From Nemertoderma westbladi (lineage: Eukaryota > Xenacoelomorpha > Nemertodermatida > Nemertodermatidae): a stretch of DNA of 64,000 nt. The position numbers and the translations under genes are program-made. The stretch is taken from positions 1 through 64,000 of the forward strand of contig JAUCBJ010006257.1 in assembly GCA_032718475.1 (NCBI GenBank), read 5' to 3'. The notes under the pieces are model-generated. The model was not told the DNA's origin and did no database searches. It saw only the letters and a program-made list of their open reading frames with translations. This document shows, in pieces, positions 1 through 11,800 of the stretch (position 1 is its first letter; each line of letters begins with the position of its first letter).

Positions 1-124
1 TTTCTGGATTCGCTTCTTAAGGGACACTCAAAGGCCTTGAAGATTAGAATCTCGCGATATTAATCATTGATAGGGCGCTGCGACCGCACAACTTTGATGA
101 TTTGATGCCGGTATAGCATTCTTA

Positions 125-490
125 ATGCCGCCTTCCGTATGCCGCCTTCCGTATGCCGCCTTTGGTATGCAGCCTTCCATATGCCGCCTTCCGTATGCCG
201 CCTTCCGTATGCCGCCTTCCGTATACCGCCTTCCGTATGCCGCCTTCCGTATGCCGCCTTCCGTATGCCGCCTTCCGTATGCCGCCTTCCGTATGCCGCC
301 TTCCGTATGCCGCCTTCCGTATGCCGCCTTCCGTATGCCGCCTTCCGTATGCCGCTTTTGGTATGCAGCCTTCCATATGCCGCCTTCCGTATGCCGCCTT
401 CCGTATGCCGCCTTCCGTATGCCGCCTTCCGTATGCCGCCTTCCGTATGCCGCCTTCCGTATGCCGCCTTCCGTATGTCGCCTTCCGTTT
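125..490. repeat. 14-bp minisatellite
   Basis: About 25 head-to-tail copies of TATGCCGCCTTCCG with a few variant units (for example GCCGCTTTTGGTATGCAGCC near 355). The array is GC-rich inside AT-rich DNA. It is open in several frames on both strands only because three units (42 bp) contain no stop codon. The resulting PPSVCRLPYAAFRM-type peptide is not a credible protein. Confidence 0.95.
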
Positions 491-970
491 ATAGCTATAC
501 ACTATGTCTGTATATATAGTGTTGCACTAGTTGAAAGGTTTTATATACATATTATTATTGTTATTATCGTACAGTGAATAATAAATAATTATGCACGTAC
601 AGTTAGACAGACATAAATAGCACAATAATATAATGTAAGATTTTATATAGTTATTATGTAATAAATAAGTAAATGTATAACTATTTTGGACCAAAAATAA
701 ACGACAATAATGATTTATATTACCTGCAATCAATCACAGCACATTTATATTACCTGCAATCAATCACAGCACATTTATATTACCTGCAATCAATCACAGC
801 ACAATCTAAATTAAAGAAAAAGAGGAAAAATCACAAAAGTAATCAGATTTACGAACCAAAATTTACAAATTCTAAAACAGCACTATAAAGTATAAATCAC
901 ATTAAATCGAATGTTTAACATTAAACATATTAAATACATATCAAATTGAATTATTCGTTACACAAAAAGT
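491..970. other. AT-rich non-coding DNA with a 3-copy 30-bp repeat
   Basis: No gene is recognised. The only clear structure is a perfect or near-perfect triplication of a 30-bp unit at 714-803, containing TTACCTGCAATCAATCACAG. The rest is low-complexity A/T-rich sequence. Confidence 0.7.
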
Positions 971-1228
971 TTAATATCTGCTCAATTTCCTGTCGACTGA
1001 ACCCAAAAATTCAATTTCATTTCTGCACAAGTCAATTAACTCCTTTAACTTAACCATATTCAATAAACCCGGTGTCACAGTATTGTTCCACTTCCTTGAT
1101 AAGACACCCTTGGCCGAAACCTTCAGTAAATTCAGCGTATTACAGAAATTTACAACGCGGCGGAAATTTGCCCCACTAACTGTTCTACAGTCGAATAGCG
1201 TGAGATTCGCGAGAAATCTGATACACAT
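971..1228 (-). CDS. Possible terminal exon of an unrecognised gene
   Basis: This minus-strand frame runs 85 codons to a TAA and has ordinary, non-repetitive amino-acid composition, ending ...IEFLGSVDRKLSRY. A plausible splice acceptor, TGTGTATCAG, ends at about 1218, so the coding part could begin at 1217 as a last exon rather than at the ATG at 1228. I do not recognise the family. No canonical AATAAA is evident within about 100 bp downstream of the stop on the minus strand. The frame may be a chance ORF. What makes it worth listing is that it is one of very few non-repetitive open frames outside the four clear genes. Confidence 0.18.
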   Translation of the reverse strand: MCIRFLANLTLFDCRTVSGANFRRVVNFCNTLNLLKVSAKGVLSRKWNNTVTPGLLNMVKLKELIDLCRNEIEFLGSVDRKLSRY

Positions 1229-1485
1229 AGATATTATTTATCATTGTTTTTTAAATGGAATTAAATTTTTAAAAATTTAAAATAATTTAGGCAAAAATTA
1301 AAAGAAGCGATGTAAATATAAATAACAAAATGAGTCGAATTATCGATAGTCCTTATTTGTCTTTCTTGGAGGCAATGTATATTAAGGGCTCATATCGCCT
1401 TACATCCATAAATGATCTCGAAATGAGAACAAATTTTCTCTGGGGAGTATGGTTACGGGGGACCGCACTAGAAATAAATCGTGAA

Positions 1486-1668
1486 GACTTTGTGTGTAAT
1501 CTCTGGCCAAGTGAAGACTTTGTGTTCAATCCCTGACCAACTGATGTCACTATTATCAACTCGTAAGAGTTTGTGTTCAATCCCTGACCAACTGATGTCA
1601 CTATTATCAACTCGTAAGAGTTTGTGTTTAATCACTGGCCAACTGTTGGCATTATTATCAACTCACAC
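1486..1668. repeat. 51-bp tandem repeat, about 3.5 copies
   Basis: Units repeat with a 51-bp period, for example GTGTTCAATCCCTGACCAAC at 1522 and 1573 and a diverged copy at 1624. Each contains CTGATGTCACTATTATCAAC. The short open frames across it result from a unit length divisible by three. Confidence 0.85.
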
Positions 1669-1699
1669 AAATGTCACTTTATTAATTTCTGGTGTCTCC

Positions 1700-2895
1700 G
1701 TGTATTAATTTTGCACGAGTAACCAGGTTATTTATAAAATCTCAACCCATGCAATACATAAATACTGTATCAATAGGCTTACACAAGGGGCGGGGCTAGA
1801 ATTTTGGTTAACTTTTACAACTAACCAAACCAAAGTTGTTAATGATGGGTAATGAGAAGTGATTTTCGATATATTGTTTATGGAGCAGGTCCTAGGTGAT
1901 ATTATCTGATAAATCTAATTAAATTTCTAAAAGTTCCATTCACCATAAATTTCCGGGTTTCTCAATTTACATGCTGTATTTAAATCTTTATTACAAATCT
2001 TCTCATTTGAGTTTTTATTTATTCTCAATTTATATTTCATCCTAGCAAAATTTTTGAAATCAATTTAATTTGACTCAGATTTTCTTATTCAAAAACTCAA
2101 ACGTTACATTTTACATAGGGCGCAGATAAGTAATGCCGAACTCCCAACAACAGGTGGTTGAAAGTTTGCTAATCACTTCCGCCAACTACCAAGGCATCAA
2201 ATAGCGCCCTGAATAAAGATATCAATGTAAACACAGTATTATTGTTCACTACTAAGAAATCCAATATAATGCAATAACATTGATATCATACAGTAGGTAA
2301 GAGAGGGTAGGCATACATACACACACAATAGGCAGGTTAAATAAAGGAGAATAATCATTGTAATTGCACAAAGTTTAATCATTAACTCATTATGGTAAAT
2401 ATTGGCTTTTAATCTAAGTTTAAGTTTAGACCTTATCATTATTATTACAAGTCTGTAGGTTGACTTTTTGACATGCCCAACTGTATAATTTTATTGTGTG
2501 TAATGTTTACTTTTAATTATTGGAATTTTTATAATATGTTTTCAGACATCATCTGCTTTAATTACTTTTAATTTTTAATATATTTTTAACATTATTTTGC
2601 TTTGAATCAAAATCTATCTTTCAGTATCTCTCTCTTCATAAAATCATTCCAGTTATAGAAATAATGTAGTATGCACAATATTTTGGTAATTTCATAACTA
2701 CGTAGGCCGACCTCTTTATTTTATTATTTTTAGCGGATTTCTCGTTGCAAGCAGATAATTTACTGAATGTTACAATCCCACAATGCCGATGGTTTTAAAA
2801 TTACTTTCACTTTCCTGTTTCGTGTATGCATTGCATTTATGATGTAAATATGAAACTAACGTTTACGTTATTGATAATGGATTAAATGAGATAAT
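1700..2895. other. AT-rich intergenic region upstream of the TPC gene
   Basis: No coding signal is recognised. A small structure at 2117-2210 is bounded by AGGGCGC and its complement GCGCCCT and has a partly self-complementary interior, which resembles a short foldback. No confident promoter element can be called upstream of the channel gene. Confidence 0.5.
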
Positions 2896-2909
2896 TGTGA
2901 TTGTAAATA

Positions 2910-5474
2910 ATGTCGTTCGTGGAAGAAAAACTGAAAGATATTACAGATCCGGTACCGGTACCACAACAGAATGGAAATACAAAATCGAAGAAGCAACAAA
3001 CTGAAACAAAGAAGCCAAAAATTCCCGCTAGGGGGCGTATTATTTCCTTCACAAAGTCACCGGGATGGGAAAGCATTGACCTGGATGCACAGACAACTCG
3101 GCCGGAAGACCGCACTCCAAACACACCGATTCCAAACACAGACCTCATCTTGGCGGCGACACTAGTAAGCGACGCTCTAAACTCAAAACATATCCAATTC
3201 CTCCGCTCGCCGCGAGAGGTCAACCTATACAACTGGTATAACTCTGCGTTGTTGCGGTTCTCTACCTATATTTTTATCGCAATCAATATTTCCTTGACGA
3301 TATTCGAGAAGCCGGCCGTTGAGGGGTGGGAACTACCGTATTGGGCGACTATCCCCGTCGAGTTGATTTGCATGGGCGTCTTTCTTGGGAGACTTCTCCA
3401 CGCTTTCAGCTACAGCGAGCGACGAAGCTTTTTGTCGGACAAAAAGAATGTAATCCTTTTTGTTGCGATCTTATTGATCACCCTGGATATGATCTCGGCG
3501 GGTTCTCTAATCGCTGTCGGTCTGGAACGCTACGCTATCAGATGGTCTCGGGTTTTGAGACCCGTGTTTTTGGTGACTTTCAGCGAAACTCGGCAAATAC
3601 GTAGAGCGTTTCGAAACATCCGGAGGACGCTTCCCGAAGTCGGCACTGTGTTACTACTATTTTTCATAATAATCGCGATATTTAGTCTTTTGGGTATGAA
3701 ATTATATGGGAAGAGGAATTTGAAGAATGCCGAAGGTGGTGCATATTTCGCAAACTATTTCGATATATATTTTGATCTCTTTGTTCTAGTCACGACTGCG
3801 AATAACCCTGATATTATGATGCCAGCGTACAATGATTCTCGATGGAACGCATTGTTTTTCATCTCCTTTTTAGCCATGTGTCTCTACATCTTTATGAATT
3901 TAATCCTGGCTGTTATTTACAACGAATTCCGCAACAATCTTAAGAGCGAAGTGCGTCGAGCCGTGTTTGCGAAACGCCGCAATCTCTCCGAGGTCTACGA
4001 TCTACTCAAAGTTCGAGTGGGTCAAGGATACGGCGTTCCCGAGTGTCGGTGGTTGGAACTGATTCGGGCCACGGATCCGCAACGAACAAGCAACCAGAAT
4101 AACATCGTCTGGAAGGTCCTGGACGATAAACAATTGGGATATATCGAAAGGGCGCGCTTCCTATGGGTAGCCGACGTATTAAACGTTCGCATAACAGAAG
4201 TTGGAAGGAATCCCACGTTCCTGGAATTGACGATTCCAAAGATTTATTTCTCTCCAGCGAGCCAATCATTTCGCAAAATTGTTAAAAGCAAATATTTTAA
4301 ACTGTTTTTTGATCTGTTAATTGTCACTAATGCATTCTTCATAGGAATGGGAAAGGACAACGCTGATTACATATTTCTCGTTTTTTTCAGCCTGGAAATA
4401 ATCTTCAAATTCTACACGAGTGGTTTTATCGTCTTTATGAAATCGAAATGGAATACTTTTGATTTGATAGCCATTGGCGGTGCAGTTGTCGTCGCTATTG
4501 TTGAGCTTTCTCTGGGGAATGGGAAGCAGTCGATAGTAATATTGGACGTGTTGATGGTGCTGCGAGTCTTGCGTTTCGTGCGAATTCTAGGAAGTCATAG
4601 GCGATTTAAAACCGTCCTCTCGACCATCGTGAGTATCATTCCATCGCTCGGGACATACGTCGGCGTCCTTTTCGTCTTCTTTTACGTCTACGCCATCGTC
4701 GGAATGGAAATATTCCACGACCTCATCCGCAAAGAAGATGTGCACAGTTCCAACGCTTCCTGTGGAAACGATAAACTTTTAGGATCACAATTCGCGAAGT
4801 TGAGTTATTGCGCTAATAATTTCAACGATATCGCATCTGCTTTCGTTACGCTGACTGAATTACTTGTTGTCAACCAGTGGCACGTAATCGCTGAAGGATT
4901 TGTCCTCACCACCAATAAGGCCGCGAGAATATATTTCTTTCTGTTTCACTTAACCTGCGTTACTATCGTTCTCAATATACTTGTCGCATTTATCCTTGAA
5001 GCATTTATGTTGGAATACACTCTGTCCCAAGGAAAGTTCGAATCCATGGTTCAAAAGAAGATCACTGAGTTAGGGTTAGGAATTCGTCGCAAGGATACAA
5101 TAGACCCTTTCGACAACGAAGACTCATCAGATATAGAAGTAGAAACTCCGAAGAAACCGTTATCGGAGATGCTACCACCGTCATCGCCATCGGCCTCAAA
5201 TTCGTCGAATTCTAGACGTGTGTCGAGTAGCAAACAGTTGGATAGAAAGAATTCCTTCTTCGGCCTGGTCTTCGTGATGGAGGACCGGGGTATGAGAGAC
5301 CCGGAGGTGCAGTTGCAGAGAATGTTTGAGGTAGATATTGACGCCGAGGACCTGGGGCCCGCTGACATTGAGATGGAAGAAGGCGCAGAGGTGCCCGGAC
5401 CGTTTTCCGCCGGACTCAATAAAACCGTCCACGGATTCAAATTGTTTTCGAATACCGGCGTTGATGAAAAGTAG
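2910..5474 (+). CDS. TPCN1: Two-pore channel (TPC1/TPCN-like), single exon
   Basis: Predicted endolysosomal two-pore cation channel of 854 aa, close to the roughly 750-890 aa usual for animal TPCs. It has two six-helix ion-channel repeats. Domain I has hydrophobic segments from about residue 112 to 340, with the first selectivity filter in TTANNPDIMMP (295-305) before its S6 (MNLILAVIYNEF, 329-340). Domain II spans about 462-700, with an S4-like arginine ladder (VLRVLRFVRIL, 550-560). Its second filter lies in TELLVVNQWHVIAEG (649-663), followed by S6 (NILVAFILEAF). Family knowledge: TPCs form dimers in endosomal/lysosomal membranes and pass Na+/Ca2+ in response to PI(3,5)P2 or NAADP. The ATG is preceded in frame by a TAA at 2904-2906, so the start is secure. 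The C-terminal tail (about 730-854) is Ser-rich then acidic. The vertebrate gene has many introns and this one has none. Filter II reads VNQW where human TPCs have VNNW. Assignment to TPC1 rather than TPC2/3 is less certain. Confidence 0.93.
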   Translation: MSFVEEKLKDITDPVPVPQQNGNTKSKKQQTETKKPKIPARGRIISFTKSPGWESIDLDAQTTRPEDRTPNTPIPNTDLILAATLVSDALNSKHIQFLRSPREVNLYNWYNSALLRFSTYIFIAINISLTIFEKPAVEGWELPYWATIPVELICMGVFLGRLLHAFSYSERRSFLSDKKNVILFVAILLITLDMISAGSLIAVGLERYAIRWSRVLRPVFLVTFSETRQIRRAFRNIRRTLPEVGTVLLLFFIIIAIFSLLGMKLYGKRNLKNAEGGAYFANYFDIYFDLFVLVTTANNPDIMMPAYNDSRWNALFFISFLAMCLYIFMNLILAVIYNEFRNNLKSEVRRAVFAKRRNLSEVYDLLKVRVGQGYGVPECRWLELIRATDPQRTSNQNNIVWKVLDDKQLGYIERARFLWVADVLNVRITEVGRNPTFLELTIPKIYFSPASQSFRKIVKSKYFKLFFDLLIVTNAFFIGMGKDNADYIFLVFFSLEIIFKFYTSGFIVFMKSKWNTFDLIAIGGAVVVAIVELSLGNGKQSIVILDVLMVLRVLRFVRILGSHRRFKTVLSTIVSIIPSLGTYVGVLFVFFYVYAIVGMEIFHDLIRKEDVHSSNASCGNDKLLGSQFAKLSYCANNFNDIASAFVTLTELLVVNQWHVIAEGFVLTTNKAARIYFFLFHLTCVTIVLNILVAFILEAFMLEYTLSQGKFESMVQKKITELGLGIRRKDTIDPFDNEDSSDIEVETPKKPLSEMLPPSSPSASNSSNSRRVSSSKQLDRKNSFFGLVFVMEDRGMRDPEVQLQRMFEVDIDAEDLGPADIEMEEGAEVPGPFSAGLNKTVHGFKLFSNTGVDEK

Positions 5475-5524
5475 AAGTCGTCATGTATCGGGTATTTCTT
5501 ACAATTTTTTGAACTTGTAAGTGA

Positions 5525-5530
5525 AATAAA
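5525..5530 (+). terminator. Polyadenylation signal of the TPC gene
   Basis: A canonical AATAAA lies 51 bp after the channel stop codon, in AT-rich sequence. It is the only good poly(A) hexamer before the 24-kb satellite begins. Confidence 0.6.
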
Positions 5531-5877
5531 GAAAATTGAAAAGGCCACCTAATGTTTCTAGAGTTATTACATTATGTAATATTTCATATCATCAAATACT
5601 ACAGTTACTTACATTTCATTCATAAGCATTATGATATTACAGTTTCTATTAGTGTTTATTACATTGTCATTGATTTTATATATTAATTTAATGATTTCTG
5701 ATTATTATAGTTTATGGGATTAACTTGTTTGATAAATTAAATTGATATAAATATGGCTTATCGAAAATCGAAATTGTATATTATTGCTGCGGTGATTGTT
5801 TGTATGAGTGAAGCAGATTTGAAGAAGGTTTTAACATTATTTTATCGTCAGTCATTTATAATCCGTGATGGAATTTC
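5531..5877. other. AT-rich spacer between the TPC gene and the satellite
   Basis: No gene is seen. Degenerate half-units of the satellite (GTCATTTATAATCCG near 5849) appear just before the regular array starts. Confidence 0.5.
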
Positions 5878-8800
5878 CGTCATTTGTAATCCAAGTTGAA
5901 ACTCAAGTCATTTGTAATCCAAGTGAAACTCAAGTCATTTGTAATCCAAGTGAAACTCAAGTCATTTGTAATCCAAGTTGAAACTCAAGTCATTTGTAAT
6001 CCAAGTTGAAACTCAAGTCATTTGTAATCCAAGTTGAAACTCAAGTCATTTGTAATCCAAGTTGAAACTCAAGTAATTTGTAATCTAAGTTGAAACTCAA
6101 GTAATTTGTAATCCAAGTGAAACTCAAGTCATTTGTAAAGTTGAAACTCAAGTAATTTGTAATCTAAGTTGAAACTCAAGTAATTTGTAATCCAAGTGAA
6201 ACTCAAGTCATTTGTAATCCAAGTGAAACTCAAGTCATTTGTAATCCAAGTTGAAACTCAAGTCATTTGTAATCCAAGTTGAAACTCAAGTCATTTGTAA
6301 TCCAAGTTGAAACTCAAGTCATTTGTAATCCAAGTTGAAACTCAAGTAATTTGTAATCTAAGTTGAAACTCAAGTAATTTGTAATCCAAGTGAAACTCAA
6401 GTCATTTGTAAAGTTGAAACTCAAGTAATTTGTAATCTAAGTTGAAACTCAAGTAATTTGTAATCCAAGTGAAACTCAAGTCATTTGTAAAGTTGAAACT
6501 CAAGTAATTTGTAATCTAACTTGAAACTCAAGTAATTTGTAATCCAAGTGAAACTCAAGTCATTTGTAATCCAAGTTGAAACTCAAGTCATTTGTAATCC
6601 AAGTTGAAACTCAAGTCATTTGTAATCCAAGTTGAAACTCAAGTCATTTGTAATCCAAGTTGAAACTCAAGTCATTTGTAATCCAAGTTGAAACTCAAGT
6701 AATTTGTAATCCAAGTGAAACTCAAGTCATTTGTAATCCAAGTTGAAACTCAAGTCATTTGTAATCCAAGTGAAACTCAAGTCATTTGTAATCCAAGTGA
6801 AACTCAAGTCATTTGTAATCCAAGTGAAACTCAAGTCATTTGTAAAGTTGAAACTCAAGTAATTTGTAATCCAAGTTGAAACTCAAGTCATTTGTAATCT
6901 AAGTTGAAACTCAAGTAATTTGTAATCCAAGTGAAACTCAAGTCATTTGTAATCCAAGTGAAACTCAAGTCATTTGTAATCCAAGTGAAACTCAAGTCAT
7001 TTGTAAAGTTGAAACTCAAGTAATTTGTAATCCAAGTTGAAACTCAAGTCATTTGTAATCTAAGTTGAATCTCAAGTCATTTGTAATCCAAGTGAAACTC
7101 AAGTCATTTGTAATCCAAGTTGAAACTCAAGTCATTTGTAATCCAAGTTGAAACTCAAGTCATTTGTAATCCAAGTTGAAACTCAAGTCATTTGTAATCC
7201 AAGTTGAAACTCAAGTCATTTGTAATCCAAGTTGAAACTCAAGTCATTTGTAATCCAAGTTGAAACTCAAGTCATTTGTAATCCAAGTTGAAACTCAAGT
7301 AATTTGTAATCCAAGTGAAACTCAAGTCATTTGTAATCCAAGTTGAAACTCAAGTCATTTGTAATCCAAGTGAAACTCAAGTCATTTGTAATCCAAGTGA
7401 AACTCAAGTCATTTGTAATCCAAGTGAAACTCAAGTCATTTGTAAAGTTGAAACTCAAGTAATTTGTAATCCAAGTTGAAACTCAAGTCATTTGTAATCT
7501 AAGTTGAAACTCAAGTAATTTGTAATCCAAGTGAAACTCAAGTCATTTGTAATCCAAGTGAAACTCAAGTCATTTGTAATCCAAGTGAAACTCAAGTCAT
7601 TTGTAAAGTTGAAACTCAAGTAATTTGTAATCCAAGTTGAAACTCAAGTCATTTGTAATCTAAGTTGAAACTCAAGTCATTTGTAATCCAAGTTGAAACT
7701 CAAGTCATTTGTAATCTAAGTTGAAACTCAAGTAATTTGTAATCCAAGTGAAACTCAAGTCATTTGTAATCCAAGTTGAAACTCAAGTCATTTGTAATCT
7801 AAGTTGAAACTCAAGTAATTTGTAATCCAAGTGAAACTCAAGTAATTTGTAATCCAAGTTGAAACTCAAGTCATTTGTAATCCAAGTTGAAACTCAAGTC
7901 ATTTGTAATCCAAGTGAAACTCAAGTAATTTGTAATCCAAGTTGAAACTCAAGTCATTTGTAATCCAAGTGAAACTCAAGTCATTTGTAAAGTTGAAACT
8001 CAAGTAATTTGTAATCCAAGTTGAAACTCAAGTCATTTGTAATCTAAGTTGAAACTCAAGTCATTTGTAATCCAAGTTGAAACTCAAGTCATTTGTAAAG
8101 TTGAAACTCAAGTAATTTGTAATCCAAGTTGAAACTCAAGTCATTTGTAATCTAAGTTGAAACTCAAGTCATTTGTAATCCAAGTTGAAACTCAAGTCAT
8201 TTGTAATCTAAGTTGAAACTCAAGTCATTTGTAATCTAAGTTGAAACTCAAGTCATGTGTAATCCAAGTTGAAACTCAAGTCATTTGTAATCTAAGTTGA
8301 AACTCAAGTCATTTGTAATCCAAGTGAAACTCAAGTCATTTGTAAAGTTGAAACTCAAGTAATTTGTAATCCAAGTTGAAACTCAAGTCATTTGTAATCT
8401 AAGTTGAAACTCAAGTCATTTGTAATCCAAGTTGAAACTCAAGTCATTTGTAATCTAAGTTGAAACTCAAGTAATTTGTAATCCAAGTGAAACTCAAGTC
8501 ATTTGTAATCCAAGTTGAAACTCAAGTCATTTGTAATCTAAGTTGAAACTCAAGTAATTTGTAATCCAAGTGAAACTCAAGTAATTTGTAATCCAAGTTG
8601 AAACTCAAGTCATTTGTAATCCAAGTTGAAACTCAAGTCATTTGTAATCCAAGTGAAACTCAAGTAATTTGTAATCCAAGTTGAAACTCAAGTCATTTGT
8701 AATCCAAGTGAAACTCAAGTCATTTGTAATCCAAGTTGAAACTCAAGTCATTTGTAATCCAAGTTGAAACTCAAGTCATTTGTAATCCAAGTGAAACTCA

Positions 8801-11800
8801 AGTCATTTGTAATCCAAGTGAAACTCAAGTCATTTGTAATCCAAGTGAAACTCAAGTCATTTGTAATCCAAGTTGAAACTCAAGTCATTTGTAATCCAAG
8901 TTGAAACTCAAGTCATTTGTAATCCAAGTTGAAACTCAAGTCATTTGTAATCCAAGTGAAACTCAAGTCATTTGTAATCCAAGTTGAAACTCAAGTCATT
9001 TGTAATCCAAGTTGAAACTCAAGTAATTTGTAATCCAAGTTGAAACTCAAGTCATTTGTAATCCAAGTGAAACTCAAGTCATTTATAATCCAAGTGAAAC
9101 TCAAGTCATTTGTAATCCAAGTGAAACTCAAGTCATTTGTAATCCAAGTTGAAACTCAAGTCATTTGTAATCCAAGTTGAAACTCAAGTAATTTGTAATC
9201 CAAGTTGAAACTCAAGTAATTTGTAATCCAAGTTGAAACTCAAGTAATTTGTAATCCAAGTGAAACTCAAGTCATTTGTAATCCAAGTGAAACTCAAGTC
9301 ATTTGTAATCCAAGTGAAACTCAAGTAATTTGTAATCAAAGTGAAACTCAAGTTATTTGTAATCCAAGTGAAACTCAAGTTATTTGTAATCCAAGTGAAA
9401 CTCAAGTCATTTGTAATCCAAGTTGAAACTCAAGTCATTTGTAATCCAAGTGAAACTCAAGTCATTTGTAATCCAAGTTGAAACTCAAGTCATTTGTAAT
9501 CCAAGTGAAACTCAAGTCATTTGTAATCCAAGTGAAACTCAAGTAGTTTGTAATCCAAGTGAAACTCAAGTTATTTGTAATCCAAGTGAAACTCAAGTAA
9601 TTTGTAATCCAAGTTGAAACTCAAGTAATTTGTAATCCAAGTGAAACTCAAGTCATTTGTAATCCAAGTTGAAACTCAAGTCATTTGTAATCCAAGTTGA
9701 AACTCAAGTCATTTGTAATCCAAGTTGAAACTCAAGTCATTTGTAATCCAAGTTGAAACTCAAGTCATTTGTAATCCAAGTGAAACTCAAGTAATTTGTA
9801 ATCCAAGTGAAACTCAAGTCATTTGTAATCCAAGTTGAAACTCAAGTAATTTGTAATCCAAGTGAAACTCAAGTCATTTGTAATCCAAGTTGAAACTCAA
9901 GTCATTTGTAATCCAAGTTGAAACTCAAGTCATTTGTAATCCAAGTTGAAACTCAAGTCATTTGTAATCCAAGTTGAAACTCAAGTCATTTGTAATCCAA
10001 GTTGAAACTCAAGTCATTTGTAATCCAAGTTGAAACTCAAGTCATTTGTAATCCAAGTTGAAACTCAAGTAATTTGTAATCCAAGTTGAAACTCAAGTAA
10101 TTTGTAATCCAAGTGAAACTCAAGTCATTTGTAATCCAAGTTGAAACTCAAGTCATTTGTAATCCAAGTTGAAACTCAAGTAATTTGTAATCCAAGTTGA
10201 AACTCAAGTAATTTGTAATCCAAGTTGAAACTCAAGTAATTTGTAATCCAAGTGAAACTCAAGTCATTTGTAATCCAAGTGAAACTCAAGTCATTTGTAA
10301 TCCAAGTGAAACTCAAGTAATTTGTAATCCAAGTGAAACTCAAGTTATTTGTAATCCAAGTGAAACTCAAGTTATTTGTAATCCAAGTGAAACTCAAGTC
10401 ATTTGTAATCCAAGTTGAAACTCAAGTCATTTGTAATCCAAGTGAAACTCAAGTCATTTGTAATCCAAGTTGAAACTCAAGTCATTTGTAATCCAAGTGA
10501 AACTCAAGTCATTTGTAATCCAAGTGAAACTCAAGTAGTTTGTAATCCAAGTGAAACTCAAGTTATTTGTAATCCAAGTGAAACTCAAGTAATTTGTAAT
10601 CCAAGTTGAAACTCAAGTAATTTGTAATCCAAGTGAAACTCAAGTCATTTGTAATCCAAGTTGAAACTCAAGTCATTTGTAATCCAAGTTGAAACTCAAG
10701 TCATTTGTAATCCAAGTTGAAACTCAAGTCATTTGTAATCCAAGTTGAAACTCAAGTCATTTGTAATCCAAGTGAAACTCAAGTAATTTGTAATCCAAGT
10801 GAAACTCAAGTCATTTGTAATCCAAGTTGAAACTCAAGTAATTTGTAATCCAAGTGAAACTCAAGTCATTTGTAATCCAAGTTGAAACTCAAGTCATTTG
10901 TAATCCAAGTTGAAACTCAAGTCATTTGTAATCCAAGTTGAAACTCAAGTCATTTGTAATCCAAGTTGAAACTCAAGTCATTTGTAATCCAAGTTGAAAC
11001 TCAAGTCATTTGTAATCCAAGTTGAAACTCAAGTCATTTGTAATCCAAGTTGAAACTCAAGTAATTTGTAATCCAAGTTGAAACTCAAGTAATTTGTAAT
11101 CCAAGTGAAACTCAAGTCATTTGTAATCCAAGTTGAAACTCAAGTCATTTGTAATCCAAGTTGAAACTCAAGTCATTTGTAATCCAAGTTGAAACTCAAG
11201 TAATTTGTAATCCAAGTTGAAACTCAAGTAATTTGTAATCCAAGTGAAACTCAAGTCATTTGTAATCCAAGTTGAAACTCAAGTCATTTGTAATCCAAGT
11301 GAAACTCAAGTCATTTGTAATCCAAGTGAAACTCAAGTAATTTGTAATCCAAGTGAAACTCAAGTTATTTGTAATCCAAGTGAAACTCAAGTTATTTGTA
11401 ATCCAAGTGAAACTCAAGTCATTTGTAATCCAAGTTGAAACTCAAGTCATTTGTAATCCAAGTGAAACTCAAGTCATTTGTAATCCAAGTTGAAACTCAA
11501 GTCATTTGTAATCCAAGTTGAAACTCAAGTCATTTGTAATCCAAGTTGAAACTCAAGTCATTTGTAATCCAAGTGAAACTCAAGTCATTTGTAATCCAAG
11601 TTGAAACTCAAGTCATTTGTAATCCAAGTGAAACTCAAGTCATTTGTAATCCAAGTGAAACTCAAGTAGTTTGTAATCCAAGTGAAACTCAAGTTATTTG
11701 TAATCCAAGTGAAACTCAAGTTATTTGTAATCCAAGTGAAACTCAAGTCATTTGTAATCCAAGTTGAAACTCAAGTCATTTGTAATCCAAGTGAAACTCA

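Noticed and set aside
1330..1536. 68-codon plus-strand ORF (MSRIIDSPYLSF...)
   Set aside because: Its 3' half runs into the 51-bp tandem repeat, and no domain is recognised.
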